A stretch of DNA of 64,000 nucleotides from Obelidium mucronatum (Eukaryota; Chytridiomycota; Chytridiomycetes; Chytridiales; Chytriomycetaceae), in the NCBI GenBank assembly GCA_025765595.1, contig JAIVFH010000021.1, positions 248,001 through 312,000 on the forward strand, given 5' to 3'. Of this stretch, positions 21,658-35,202 are shown one piece after another (position 1 is the first letter of the stretch; every line of letters starts with the position of its first letter). The translations under genes were made by a program, and so were the position numbers. The notes beneath the pieces are model-generated. The model made no database searches. It had not been told where the DNA came from and was given only the letters and a program-made list of their open reading frames with translations.

Positions 21658-21690
21658 AAAAATTAACGCCGTCTGACGGCGTTAATTTTT
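21658..21690. repeat. Palindrome 6, 16-bp arms
   Basis: AAAAATTAACGCCGTC, central T, exact reverse complement, then more T residues. This is the longest perfect copy of the family. Confidence 0.95.
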
Positions 21691-22036
21691 TTTTTTTGTT
21701 GATTTTGCTCAAACTGCAAACTGACGCCACGCCATCTAACGTGCTGGCTGCGTCCCGTCTATTCTTGTTCGTTATGGAAAGTGACACACCTTGATGGAAG
21801 AAAGGGACATTAAGAGGGAAGTCTGTGATCGCCTGTACATTATTAAATAAATTCAAAAGTATATTCAAATCATTCAAATCTGCGGAAAGAAGATCACTCA
21901 AAAATAACTCTGGCAAATTGGATTCACCAAAAAAATCCCAAGGTTTGGTGTGTTGTGCCAGCATCACGTTCTTGGCTAAACTACACGACCAATCAAAGCA
22001 GGTTTCTTTATTGTTCTTTATCGACAGAAAGCAACA
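21691..22036. other. AT-rich stretch without a recognisable gene
   Basis: I see no supported ORF or RNA gene between the last palindrome and the start of the SUMO-protease gene; the 5' leader of that gene must lie here. Confidence 0.5.
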
Positions 22037-24754
22037 ATGAACCAAGGTACAGGGGTGTTTGAATGAGTGATCTTGATTGGATCACACCTTTGACACTTGA
22101 TTGTTTACAAACAGGATCATCTTCCACCTCAAATGTGTCAGCCACTTCATTGACTTTGGCAAACGACGTTGATGAACAGCGTTTGTATCTTCCTTTTGTT
22201 TTTTTGGGCATCTACAACAATGCCATGATCTAACATATACATCCACACCCACACCCCAACATACAGGTTTGTATTTTGTTGAAAATGTACTCAGTAGCAT
22301 GGCAAATGTCCAAAACCCCGATGGTGGAATTTTGGATTTCATGGTTGATTTTTGGAAAAAGGTTGATAACAGTGTTGGAAAGTTGACGGAACACACAAAC
22401 ACATTGATGTTGATCATCCTCATGTTTGGACACATGACAAAGGTTCTTGATTTTCTGGAACCCAGCAAACGTACTACAAACAGATCTGGATCTGGAGCCG
22501 TTGTCACATTTCAGGCCTCTCAAAACGCGTACCAAATGTTGACCAAAGAAACATCGGCAAGCAAAGCAACTAGAGCCAATAAGGCAAGTGGAAACAATCA
22601 CATGTATTTTACAGATAATAAACATATTTAACCTTCTAAATAGATTGCTGTTATGTTGCAACTTCTGATCAACAACAAGATTGAACCATTCGCCGCCTTG
22701 GATCTCTGTATAAAACGTGATAAGTCTGTAATAGATTCCCTCACCCCAAGGGATATTGCAACGCGATTAGCCAAAGATTCAAGGGCTATTCTCATGGCCT
22801 TTGAGAAACTGTTGCCTGAAGGGAGTGTTATCAACAGCAAGACGGTTGATAAGTTGTATTCAGTCCTTATTGAATTAGAACAGGATGATTGGGATGTTGC
22901 GGATTTTGAGGCGTTGGTCAGCGCAAAATTGAGTTCTATACAACCACGGGTACAAAGACAACAGGTAAGATATCATTTTAATCATCAAAATGCCTTCTCC
23001 ACTTTCGTTCAATTTTATTTCAAAATTAAAACCCAGGCTCCCGAATCCTATCACATTATTGGGGGTGATGGGGGAGGAAGAAGAAAACCCAAGAGAAAGG
23101 CAGCTTCCTCCAGCTCTCCATCACAAGCAAAACCTCCAACAAAACGAGTAATAGAGGACACCACAAGTGAATCGGAAGGCGGTGGTGATGGTGGGGGGGA
23201 TCCTAAGGGGAAACAGACAGGTCCCCCAAAGGGGAAGGGGAAGGGGAGGGAGAAAGCTGCTCCCAAGGAGCAGGAGATAAATGAAATTGAAGAGGGTGAA
23301 GACTTTTATTATGGGGGAAACAGTCCGTATAACTCCAAAGCAAGGGGGCGAGATTCGCGCCAAAAGGAAAAGGAGTATTCTGTAGAGGACATGGAGCTAA
23401 TCAAGGAATTGCTACAGACCAAAGAGAGCAGGAACTACAAAGCCACCACACAGATGACTCAGCATACTTTGATCGCAATGATTTGGAATTTAGAAACGAT
23501 ACGAATTCATCTTTGACATCAACGGCTTTTGTGCCAACAGTTTCGTATGAAACCCAAGTGTGAGGCTGAAGGAGGATGTTGTTCACTTCTAAATCCATTC
23601 TTACTGACAGAGTCGTTATTTTTCCAAGAACGGGAACAAACCAAGTTACTATCCACAAGGAAGACTTGGAGCGGTTACAGGAAGGGGAATTCCTGAATGA
23701 TACTTTAATCGAATTCTATATACGGTGGGGCTGGAGGACCAAACTTCTTTTTTCTCATCTTTCCTTTCCTTGGAAATACTTACTTTTTGCTTCAATTTTG
23801 TCAGATACACCACCTTAACGTATAACAGCGATCGACTGGACAAGTTTCATATTTTCAACACATTCTTTTTCCAAACATTAACAACAAAAGACCAGGGTGC
23901 TGAGTAAGTTTGCTAATTCTTTCTTTTGAATTCAAAAAAAACGCCGACTTTTAATCTGCCAGGAAACTTACCATTGCCCATACATATAAAAAACTTCAAC
24001 GATGGACACGAAAAATAGATATATTCAAGAAGCGATTCTTGATTATACCCATCAATGAGCGCATTCATTGGTATTTGACTGTGATTTGGAAACCAGGAGC
24101 CATTTTGGCCAAGGAACCTGATTCAAAGGCAGCAGATGCAGTGATTGTTTTGGATGATGATGATGATGATGGCGGGTCAGTGATTGTCGAAAACACGGTT
24201 GGCTTGGAACAGAAAACTAAAGACGCGGGAGACAAGTTGAGTTGTACTTACAAGTTGGCAATTGGTGCAATATCCTTACACCAATCTCAGCTGCACTATT
24301 TTTATTTTCGACTCCTTGGCAGGAAAACACCCTCACGTTGGGACAAATTTGGTCGCTTATTTGGCGGCTGAAGCAAAGGATAAACTTAATTGCAGCACTA
24401 TCAAAGAGACGCCAACAGTGATTTATGCAAAGGTTTGCTTTTTATTTTGAGAGGCCGCCGGTATTGATTGATATAAATCATAATAGGTACAGCATCAGAA
24501 AAACTTTTGCGACTGTGGATTGTTTCTGCTTCATTACATTGCTGTGATGCTCAGATGTCCCGATAAAGTCTCGTCTGCCATTATGGTAATTTTGGTAGTA
24601 GTTCTTTGCATTATTTTTTCTCAATTCATTTTTTGTCTAGAACGGAGAGCCTTTGAATACAGCCGAGTTTGGGACGTTGCTTGAAATACGAGCAATACGG
24701 CAGTTTATGAAGAACAAATTGGGAGAGCTCATTGCTACAGGCACACAAGAATAA
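22037..24754 (+). CDS. Ulp2/SENP6-7-like SUMO protease (C48) with long N-terminal region
   Basis: About ten exons. The protease begins at 'VVIFPRTGTNQVTIHKEDLE' (23611 on) and continues 'EFLNDTLIEFYIR', 'PINERIHWYLTVI' (catalytic His), an acidic insert with six Asp, 'FIFDSLAGKHPH' (catalytic Asp) and 'HQKNFCDCGLFLLHY' (Gln and catalytic Cys). The split core with an insert is typical of Ulp2/SENP6-7 enzymes that trim poly-SUMO chains in the nucleus. The N-terminal part (from ATG 22037) is helical and then basic. One intron is GC-AG (AAG/GCAAGT at 22584, ends 22643); a second GC donor near 22213 is needed to join exon 2. The frame must shift by one base near 23440-23460, either an indel or an unusual intron. 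Confidence 0.75.
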
Positions 24755-24763
24755 AAATCTTTC

Positions 24764-25096
24764 TCATGCATTTGATTTAAAATGTATGCAAATTGCAATT
24801 GGTGGGAAGCTTGTTTTGTTTCCAGCCAGTTGTTTGCCCCAACCAAGGTGAGTAGCCTTGGTCCCTCTTTTCTTTAAATCTTGCTTGATTACACTCAAGG
24901 ATCTCACCCATTTGGAGAGCATTGATCGATTAATGTTCAGGCTTGATGCTACCCTGCTTAGTGCCCCAGTTCGTTGTAGACGTGCTTGCGGATTCTCCTT
25001 TTGCAATACATTAGCCAGACTCAAGACCTGATTGACTGCTTTTTCTTTGTACTTGAGGCTGTATTGCTTTCTCAGTGATTGAGGGGGGTGTTTCAT
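24764..25096 (-). pseudogene. Helix-turn-helix fragment resembling a pogo/Tc5 transposase N-terminus
   Basis: Open frame of 110 residues. 'YSLKYKEKAVNQVLSLANVL' followed by 'LSRVASSLNINRSMLSKWVR' has the two-helix spacing of the psq/CENP-B-type DNA-binding domain found at the start of pogo-like transposases. No DDE catalytic domain follows, so it is either a remnant or a small DNA-binding protein. It converges on the SUMO-protease gene, with stops 10 bp apart. Confidence 0.4.
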
Positions 25097-25588
25097 GTCA
25101 GTTTCTTGACAATTGTTTTTGTTTCTTCTTTTGTGTAAAAGACTTTAGTTACTTCGTAATCCCGTGAGATCTCCTGAAAGAAATAAACTTTTTACCCGAA
25201 GTACATTGTAGTTTCACGGAATTGCAAAGAAAGAAATAAGCCCTTCATTGAAATTGGTCTTGAACTCTAGGGCCCTCTGTTCATCGCCGTAACTCGCGAA
25301 TCTTCCAGGAGTACAAATTTTCACTGTGAGGTTATGTACGGTGGTTATGGGAAGTGAAGAAAGTTTTATGGAACGTTTGGAAAGACCATGTTGAAGCAAG
25401 ACACTATGAATGAGGAAAGAGGGGAAACATGAACGAGACTTTCTTCCTCTAAGTTTAATTGAAAATACCCGTAAAGTAAAGGTGGAAGAAGGTGATCTTT
25501 TTCATCTCACTGCTTGTCATCTCACAAGATGAATTCCTTTCTTTCACCTCATTTTCCTGAAAAATCGTAATACCTTTCTTTCTTTTCG
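25097..25588. other. Intergenic stretch with a repeat shared with 26758-26833
   Basis: Apart from the repeat at 25169-25225 I see no gene. Poor minus-strand frames cross the region but have no recognisable domain. Confidence 0.5.
25169..25225 (+). repeat. Direct repeat, left copy (partner 26758-26833)
   Basis: ATCTCCTGAAAGAAATAAAC, then TTTTTACCCGAAGTAC and ATTGTAGTTTCACGGAATTGC, recurs downstream of F-box/LRR copy 2 with small insertions. The pair brackets the duplicated PP2A-tail and LRR segment and may mark the duplication unit or a former 3' end. Confidence 0.8.
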
Positions 25589-25780
25589 TCGGATCTAGAC
25601 AAACAAAGTGGCTGGGGAATTTCCCCGTGTAGGATACTCATTTGGACAAGATATGCTTTCTTGTGTTTTGGGAAAGGGAGAGGGGAGAGGGAAAAGTCTC
25701 GTGCCTCCTTTTTTTTGATGAATGGCTCAGGGAGGTTCTGGGTGACAGAGGTGGGTTGCACACAATGTTTGTTTGTCTTT
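25589..25780 (+). pseudogene. Degraded copy of PP2A exon 4 and 3' UTR
   Basis: The stretch 'GGCTGGGGAATTTCCCCG' with TCGGATCTAGAC before it and TTTGGACAAGATAT after it matches PP2A exon 4 around 9283-9351 ([24 protein letters not shown]) with indels and substitutions. The following CTTTCTTGTG..TTTTTTTTGATGA..GGTTCTGGGTGACA matches the PP2A 3' flank at 9696-9765. About 340 bp between these two parts of the source are missing. It is immediately followed by the second F-box/LRR gene, just as PP2A is followed by copy 1. Confidence 0.85.
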
Positions 25781-25842
25781 CTGTTAAAAAGAGATAATCA
25801 TTGTTATCTTCCAAAAACAAGTGACGTTGAAGAAACCGCAAG

Positions 25843-26736
25843 ATGGACGGTTGCAAGGACTTAAAAGTTCGGCTGTCTGGCCTTCCGGTGGAGGTGGTGG
25901 AACAAGTACTCAGCTGGGTCCATCCTCGCGCGGCCATGAAACTTCGATTGCTCTCACGGTCCTTCTATGCATGTTTATCCAGTCGATCTTTCTGGGTGAA
26001 AAACTTTCTTCGCTTCCCTCCAAAGCTTTTCATGGGTATTTTGAACGCCTGTGATTTTCTGTTTTTTCCAGTTGGGTATCAAGAAGCACTTGCTTCGCGG
26101 GTTGGGGATAAAGTAACAAAAATCAATTGGTTCGGGCTACAAGAGGGAAAGACTGCAAACATCCCAAACTGCATCAACCAATTTTCTCTTCTTCAGAGCT
26201 TATCCATTTGTGGCGTGAAGATGTTGGGTGGAATTCCAAAAGAAATCGGAGACTTAACCAACCTGAAAGGGCTATTTCTTGGATCCAATCACTTGACTGG
26301 CGAAATACCAGACTCGCTTGGATGTTTATTGAATTGCAAAATTTTGAATTTGGCTGACAACAGTCTTACTGGGATGATTCCTGGTTCCCTTGGAAACCTG
26401 TTGAAATTGAAAGATTTGATCTTGTATAGCAATCTGTTGACAGGGCCCATTTCACCCGCGTTAGGCAGTCTGAAATCGCTGGAGAATCTCTTTTTGTCTA
26501 ATAACTTTTTGACTGGCCCTATTCCTGAGAGTCTGGCTTCTCTGGGGCGGCTTGGAAATTTGTGGCTCGACAAAAATCGCTTGACTGGAACGATCCCAGA
26601 GAGTTTCTCTCAAATGAGACACCTGAATACTTTCGTTTTCGATAAAACCCCAGAGCTTATACTTTCACCAGTTCTCGAGGCTGGACTCCGGGCTAATGGA
26701 GTTGTTGATAGATTTGCCAACTTCATAATCTCATAA
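25843..26736 (+). CDS. F-box-like/leucine-rich-repeat protein, copy 2
   Basis: Intronless, 297 residues from the ATG at 25843. Same design as the protein at 9896: an F-box-like N-terminus ('LSGLPVEVVEQVLSWVHPRA') and about six LxxN-LTG-IP type repeats. The two proteins align nearly end to end; this one is shorter by a few residues after the F-box and at the C-terminus. The degraded PP2A tail upstream shows that it arose by segmental duplication of the 9.3-10.8 kb region. The frame is intact, so it may be functional; its target is unknown. Confidence 0.75.
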   Translation: MDGCKDLKVRLSGLPVEVVEQVLSWVHPRAAMKLRLLSRSFYACLSSRSFWVKNFLRFPPKLFMGILNACDFLFFPVGYQEALASRVGDKVTKINWFGLQEGKTANIPNCINQFSLLQSLSICGVKMLGGIPKEIGDLTNLKGLFLGSNHLTGEIPDSLGCLLNCKILNLADNSLTGMIPGSLGNLLKLKDLILYSNLLTGPISPALGSLKSLENLFLSNNFLTGPIPESLASLGRLGNLWLDKNRLTGTIPESFSQMRHLNTFVFDKTPELILSPVLEAGLRANGVVDRFANFIIS

Positions 26737-26757
26737 GTGGGTTGTTGGGATGAATTG

Positions 26758-26833
26758 ATCTCCTGAAAGCCTTCCCTGAAAGAAATAAAACTTTTTACCC
26801 AAAGTACTGAATATTGTAGTTTCATGGAATTGC
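26758..26833 (+). repeat. Direct repeat, right copy (partner 25169-25225)
   Basis: It carries the same GAAAGAAATAAAA-CTTTTTACCC-AAGTAC..ATTGTAGTTTCA.GGAATTGC string as the left copy, starting 22 bp after the F-box/LRR stop codon, with a short internal duplication of CCTGAAAG. Confidence 0.8.
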
Positions 26834-26938
26834 TTTCAAACAAAGCAGACTACAAGCGCTTCTATGAGCGTGAAAAAAATACTTACAAACTACATAATAT
26901 ATTACAAAAAGCTATAGAACAAAATTCAATCAATTGAA

Positions 26939-28135
26939 TTATGACAGTCCATTTTCATGCTCGAAATTCTTCTCCATCACCTCCTCTTCCTTCTTCTTGT
27001 ATATCTTGTCCACCAATGACCGAATATCACTGAAAAACACTTGTCGAAACTCTTGCTGAAACAATAGAATCACTGATAGCGTCAAAAGTGGATCGAAAGC
27101 GGGTATCACAGACGCAGCAAACAAGAGCCACGTTGTTCGAAGAGAGAGCTGAAAAAAATTGGGATTCCATATCGACAGATACATCATGACTATGCTTGGA
27201 GCGTATAAAGATAGTTGGAATACGGACATGAAGATGCATCGGAGCAACACGGACCTTGTTTTTAAGCAGCAAAATTTTAACTTCATTTTTTGACTTGGCT
27301 GGTCAATATCTTTGTACATTACCGATGAAGCCGTGTCCGAGTATTTAAGGCTCTATTCTCGGACCATCTGGCCTCAGGGTCGTCGTAAATATCGGCAATC
27401 AAGAAGTAAGTGTTTTCGTAGACAACACATATTGCCAAGGAAATCAGCGGAAAAAAGGAGATTCCAATAATAAACAGGACGCCATAAGCTTCGCCTGGCC
27501 TCAGTACATAGCCTTCGGTTTCGTTGCCAGTAACAGGGATACCCAACGGTAAAAAGTCCCAGCTCACAAGACCATCCTGAAAAAAGTAGTTTCACATTTT
27601 AGAAAACCCGCAGCCACCATATTCTTGGGGAAAAAGTTGATTTTTCTCTCACATAGATTATGAACGATGTGATAAACATGCACCAGAAAGGTATCCCACA
27701 ACACGCCGCCACCCCCAAAATCCACACCCAAGATAAGCGCTGTTTCCATCGAACCAAGCAATGCCGCTCCATCGATAGCAATAGATTCCCCGTAAACAAT
27801 ATAGTCAGAAGAAGGTATCCCAGGCAAGACAGGCAATCGGCAGTTATCGGATCATGAAGAACCTTGACTGTATGGAATGCATCATAGACCCACAGCTCAT
27901 CGACAACCACCATATACACGCCATTGAGTACTGAAGCGACAATCATGAGAATCACAATCGCTGCAATGTTGTTTTCTGTTGACAATAGCTCTTTGCGATG
28001 TCGAAAGACAGACACCAGGACACATAGATTTGCAAAGACTCCAATGGAACAGACGCCTGATGCTATATGTGATGCTTTGACGTTGATGTCTAAAAAGAAG
28101 CCGTAGAGTGGATCTTCTGGAAGACTTGCGTTCAT
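26939..28135 (-). CDS. Seven-transmembrane receptor-like protein, copy 1
   Basis: Three exons (28135-27653, 27576-27323, 27254-26939) joined by clear GT-AG introns. Hydrophobic segments give seven TMs. A DRY-like 'LLLSMERHCLVRW' ends TM3, and 'IPAFDPLLTLSVILLFQQEF' in TM7 resembles the (N/D)PxxY region and helix 8 of rhodopsin-like GPCRs. The N-terminus is short and outside ('MNASLPEDP' with an N-glycosylation site); the C-tail is charged. The call as a GPCR rests on topology and these two motifs; ligand and G protein are unknown. Its paralog lies directly upstream on the same strand with the same intron positions. Confidence 0.65.
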
Positions 28136-28284
28136 GGTTTCACTTAGAATTTATTTTTATCAGTAATACCCCTTTTTTTCCCCCAACCAAGCCCAAATCG
28201 GATTAATGCTTTTATTTTAATTTTTTTTGTACATGCATGTATAAAAGAAAGGGACATAGAAAAAAAACGACACTCAAGCCTTGT

Positions 28285-29471
28285 TCACAAAACTTGTTTC
28301 TGCGAGGATGAAGGCCAACACCTCCTCCATAAACTCTTGAAAGCCTCCACAAACGCCTCTTTAAACTCTTGCTGAAATAGTAAAATCATGATGGGAGACC
28401 ATAGCGGATCAAACGCGGGTATTAATGTAATGCAAAAAAGCAGCGTTTGGTTGATTGAGATTGTGTAGAGGAGATCATGGTTGAAGGCTGTGACGAACAT
28501 GAGAATAATGGATGGGATATAGAAAATCACGAGACCGATCGACATGAGAATGCATCGAACAAGTGCCACCCTGAATAAAAAAAAAGATGTCAACAACCAA
28601 AAAAAAAAAAAAGAGCAAGAAATATCGAGCGATTCCCACCTTTGAACCTTGACATTCTCATGCACCAATCTCTTCCCCGTCACAACATCATACTCTGGAT
28701 CCTCCTCCGTATCAAACACGGTTGCAATCAAGAAATACGAGTTTTCATAGATCCCGCAAATCACCAACGAGACAATCAAGAAATACGACATTCCCAGCAT
28801 GAATAAAACAGCCTGTGCTGTTGTCATTGTGCAGAGTCCTATATCATAGTCCCAAGTGCATGGCTTGCCCAAAGGAAGAAACGTCCAAGAAACACCATCA
28901 TACTAAAAAAAAAAAAATCGAGCCCGTCAATTTAAACAATGCAAGCGAATTCACAAGAAGAACTAACCGAAATCGCAAATGCAGCAAAAAAGAAACAGCT
29001 AAAGACCACCGCAGACCCAAAGACGCAACCAACAGCCACCCGACTCAAGCCCACTCCATCATACCGAATCACCCAATGCCGTTCCAGCGAAAGCAGCAGA
29101 TTCGCAGCAAACAAAACCGTCAACAAGAAATACGAAGCTGAAGAGAGCGTGTTTCCAACATCGGGGGTATCGAGAAATCCAGTCACATTGTGGTAGTACT
29201 CTGTTTTGATGTTTTCGACCCAGAGTTCGTCCATGGCAAGCATCAGGGATCCGTGGAGAATAGATACAATGACCATGACGAGAATGGCGATGCCAATGTT
29301 GGAGCCTCGTTTGATGAGTGTTGTCCAGTTGGCGACGATCACTGAGAGGAGCGTCAGGTTGAGTAGGAGTCCTGCCACTGATACTCCGGCCCCGACATGT
29401 GATGCTTTGAATAGTAATGAATACGCATTTGTAAAGTTTGTATCTGCTGTCGGGTAAATGCTGTTGTCCAT
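28285..29471 (-). CDS. Seven-transmembrane receptor-like protein, copy 2
   Basis: Three exons (29471-28968, 28902-28640, 28570-28285) with introns at the same places as copy 1. Seven hydrophobic segments, 'LLLSLERHWVIRY' after TM3 and 'IPAFDPLWSPIMILLFQQEF' in TM7 match copy 1. The second extracellular part keeps 'FLPLGKPCTWDYD', parallel to 'FLPLGIPVTGNET' in copy 1. The pair is a tandem duplication of a chemoreceptor-like gene. No known ligand-binding signature is visible. Confidence 0.65.
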
Positions 29472-29831
29472 TTTTTGGAATTTGTTGAAGAGGAGAGAGA
29501 TGAAACGAGATTTTTTGTTTTATCGCTCACAAGCCAAATCCAACTGACCTGTGATTGTGCAACTGCCAAGACTTGGATGTGAAACTCTGTTACTTTGAGC
29601 TTAATTCCATCTGATAATCGAGTGGCCAGTGCTGAATACAAATTGTGTTGGCCAGAAGAGATTCAACAAGAATCACTAATTGAATTTTCACACTATTTGC
29701 AAACAGCACGGCAAATAACAATCATGCACAATCAATTCAAAAAGATTACAGTCAAAAGCTCAGAAACGAAGGAGAGCGATAAGGAGACAATTCAGCCTTT
29801 TTTCTTCTTTTTTCTTTTACTGGTCTTCTGG
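29472..29831. other. Intergenic, 5' side of receptor copy 2
   Basis: I see no gene. The region must contain the promoter of the receptor gene (minus strand) and the 3' end of the SRPK gene; A-rich tracts are present but no clear motif. Confidence 0.4.
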
Positions 29832-32179
<2,348 letters not shown>

Positions 32180-32276
32180 TAATTTGTTTAATTTTGTTGT
32201 TGGAAAGAAAGAGAGAATTCAATTTGGGCAACAATTAAACAATCAACCATTATCCAAAAAACTCTCCATCAAGTAA

Positions 32277-34741
32277 CTACTGGAAAATGCGCACCATGCA
32301 GTCCGATCCTGCAGTCACCAGAAATTCGCCCGTTCGATCAAACGCGACTGCCTGCATTGCATCATCTCCTGTTGTTACATCTCTTCCACGCGTCTTGTCC
32401 TTCAGATTGTATCTGTTCGATTGTTTTGTGAATGCGCGATAAGCAATTTAGTTTTTTTTTTCTCCTTGGTGTCAACTTACACTTTGGTGGATCCGTCGTT
32501 GCTTGCCAAAGCCAAAACGCTGCCAGATGGATCAAAAGCAATTTTGTTGGCTGCATGTGGACCCATATCGACAGATTCTAATTCAGAAACATTTCTGATA
32601 TCCCAGAATTTCACTATTCCGTCCGAGTCACAAGATGCAACCGTATCACCCTTTTGATTAAGAGGATGAAATAAGTTCAGGCCAAAACTGTATGGAATGT
32701 TCATACCCTTAATGAAAAGGCGACATGGTTGATGGCATTAATGTGTCCATATAACGTTTGAGAGCAAAGTCCAGTTCGAGCATCCCACAAAGACAGAGTC
32801 TTGTCTCCAGAGCAAGTATACAATGTGTTTGAGAAGGGAACAAATCCAACGTGATTGACTGAATCTGCGTGTCCTCTAAATGTCTGTCGACACTTCCCAC
32901 TTTTTTTTGGTTTTGAATAAAAGAATCAGAAATTGTGAAGAAAAAAAACTCAGTCCACTTCTCACGTTGTCACATCCCAGAGCTTGGCAGTATGATCCAT
33001 CGAACAACTTGCCAAAAAGTCTCCTTGATCGTGAAATGCACATCCCCATACAGCTTGCGTGTGATCGCCCAATGTCAAAGTTGCCACGCCTTTTGCAAAG
33101 TCCCAAACTTTCACAGTCCCGTCACCACTTGCAGTAGCCAAATGTGCACCTTTTGGATGGAAATCGCAATCGGCGATCCAGTCCTTGTGGCCTTCTCCAC
33201 TCATTATCAGTTCACCAGAGGGGAACGCCCACATTTTCCAAACTTTATCGTCTGAGACTGTAGCGAGGATCATTTTCTTTGGGTGGAATTTTACACTATA
33301 GAGTAGAGAAATTTGGGTGGTATGGAGTGAAGTTAAAAAAAATCTCAAAACTCACGCGCTCACAGCCATATTATGAGCCTTGATGGAATGAATCTGTTTC
33401 AATCGATCTGTTCTCGCCATCGGTAAATCAACATTCGCATAAGTGTTGGGTCGATCTTCCATTGGCAACACTGCTTCGCGAGGACCAGCCACTTTTTTGG
33501 GTAGAGAGGGAGCATTTAAAGACTTTTTTGAGATTGATTTGACGTCGCTTCCTGTTGCAGCTGCCAAATTCGCAGCATGAGTGGCCGCCAAGTCCCTCTC
33601 CTTCTTTGCCGATCCAGCTCTCTCAGCGCCTTTATTCCCACCGGTGGTTCCACCACCACCACTTGACTCCAATGCAGCAACTTTCCCAGCCAATCGATCT
33701 CTCTCCAGCTTGATGAGCATTTTCTCCTTCATAGCGACCTCGTAACGGTTCCGTAGATTCTTGAGTGTGGGTTCATACGTCTCGTAATGCTTCTTGAGGC
33801 GCTTGATATCTCCAATCAGACGGTTCTTTTCTTGGACGACACGTTTATGGTGCATGCGGTGGAAGTCGCGTTCTTTGCGGAGTTTGTCATATGTCGCTCG
33901 AGCTTTGCTATTTACAAAAAAAAAAAAAAAGAAGCGTTGGTATTTTGGTGAAGTTTTTTTTTGGGGAGGGAATTTTGAAAACCTTGCAATTTCCTTGTAG
34001 TTGTCCACATCGATTCGGAGCTTCTGCAGCGAATCTGCGAGTTCTTGGTTTTTGATGTACACGTCGGGGACAATGATGCGGTCTTCTGGGCTCAGACTTC
34101 CTTTTTGTTGGAGCTCGTACCATTCATTCTGGTAAAAGAAAAATAGTTTTTTTTGTTGGTTGTACGCTGTGCAAGTAAAAAAAAAATACCTGAAAGGCGT
34201 CCAAAGACTTGAGCATTCCTTTTGTAGAGAGGTAGTTGCGAATGTAATCATCAACGACTTCAGGTCGTTTCGTAAGTGATTCTTGGTGTTTTTCTTCGGT
34301 TTTGAGGTTGTTTTCTGCCACGTTTCCTTTCAAAGAAAAAAAAAACGGAAAAGTTACTTCGCGCGCTGTATGCAATTTTTTTTTGGAAGGGGCGGAGCGA
34401 TAGATACCCAAAAAGACTGTTTCATTCATTGTTCGAATCGCCTTCTCCAAGGTCTCTTCTTGGTCATCGGAATCTGATAGGTCTTCAAACTCTTGCTCGC
34501 CGAGATCGTTGAAGTTTAAGTCTTCTTCATCGGAATCGTCAAGATCGAACGTGACGGCTTGTCATGGAGAGAGAGAAGGGGGGAAGGTGGTGATCATTGG
34601 CACCATTTAGAATATCGACAAAGAGCAAGATTCCGCCAAAAAAAAGCAGAAAAACACACCTTCGAGGTAATGAGTCGGGTTTGTGATTCCACCTTCGTAA
34701 GGTACTTCTTCGAGCTGTTGACGGGTTCGCGTTGCTTCCAT
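32277..34741 (-). CDS. SPAG16-like: SPAG16/PF20-like axonemal WD40 protein
   Basis: Multi-exon, start ATG at 34741, stop TAG at 32277-32279. Order: acidic N-terminus; a helical 'VDDYIRNYLSTKGMLKSLDAFQ' LisH-like segment; a coiled coil ('KARATYDKLRKERDFHRMHH', 'RVVQEKNRLIGDIKRLKKHY'); then about seven WD40 repeats ('GEGHKDWIADCDFHPKG', 'ASGDGTVKVWD', 'SCSMDHTAKLWD', 'GSDCMVRIF'). The arrangement and several motifs are those of SPAG16/PF20, a central-pair C1-C2 bridge protein of motile flagella. Its presence implies a flagellate zoospore stage and excludes most non-zoosporic fungi. Confidence 0.88.
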
Positions 34742-35202
34742 CATCTTTCCTTTTTTTTATTTTTCAGACAATTCTTCAAAACCCCCCACATATTTCATGC
34801 CTGAATCATTGCCTGAATATAGAAAGCCATGGCTCTCACGGTATTTTGTCACGGAATGGATGTGGTTGTTTCAAAATAGTCTTCAATAACTAACCACAAA
34901 CACCCACCTCTACTGCTGCCCCGACCATAACACTTGATAAGGCGATTGACTTATTGAGGAAAATCTACGGTATTGACGATATCCATTCACTCCCTCCACA
35001 ATCTGAAAGGGCGAATTGGACAAGTCACAATGGTGTGTCGGTTGGCGAAAAATTGAGACGTGTTTTGGAGAGAGCAAGCGGCATCTGCTGACTTTGGATG
35101 AAGGGATTCGTTCAAATCGTGCAGAAGGATCGTGTTTACCTTGAAGCTGTTAATAAATTCATCATTGTGGCGGTTGTATTGGTTTCGTCTTGGCTACTGT
35201 AA
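34742..35202 (+). other. Intergenic with an unidentified coding-like fragment
   Basis: Around 34895-35092 the plus strand reads 'TITLDKAIDLLRKIYGIDD' followed by 'VSVGEKLRRVLERASGIC' and a TGA. The peptide is coherent, but there is no start and I know no family; it may be a C-terminal exon or gene remnant. The promoters of the divergent SPAG16 and kinesin genes also lie in this stretch. Confidence 0.35.

Noticed and set aside
19918..21690. Repeated short palindromes considered as a CRISPR-like array.
   Set aside because: Spacing is irregular (about 60-850 bp), copies diverge, the spacers are gene fragments, and the host is eukaryotic.
34895..35092. Coherent peptide upstream of kinesin considered as an extra kinesin exon.
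   Set aside because: The kinesin motor starts normally at 35203 with its conserved first strand, and the peptide ends in a stop with no donor site.
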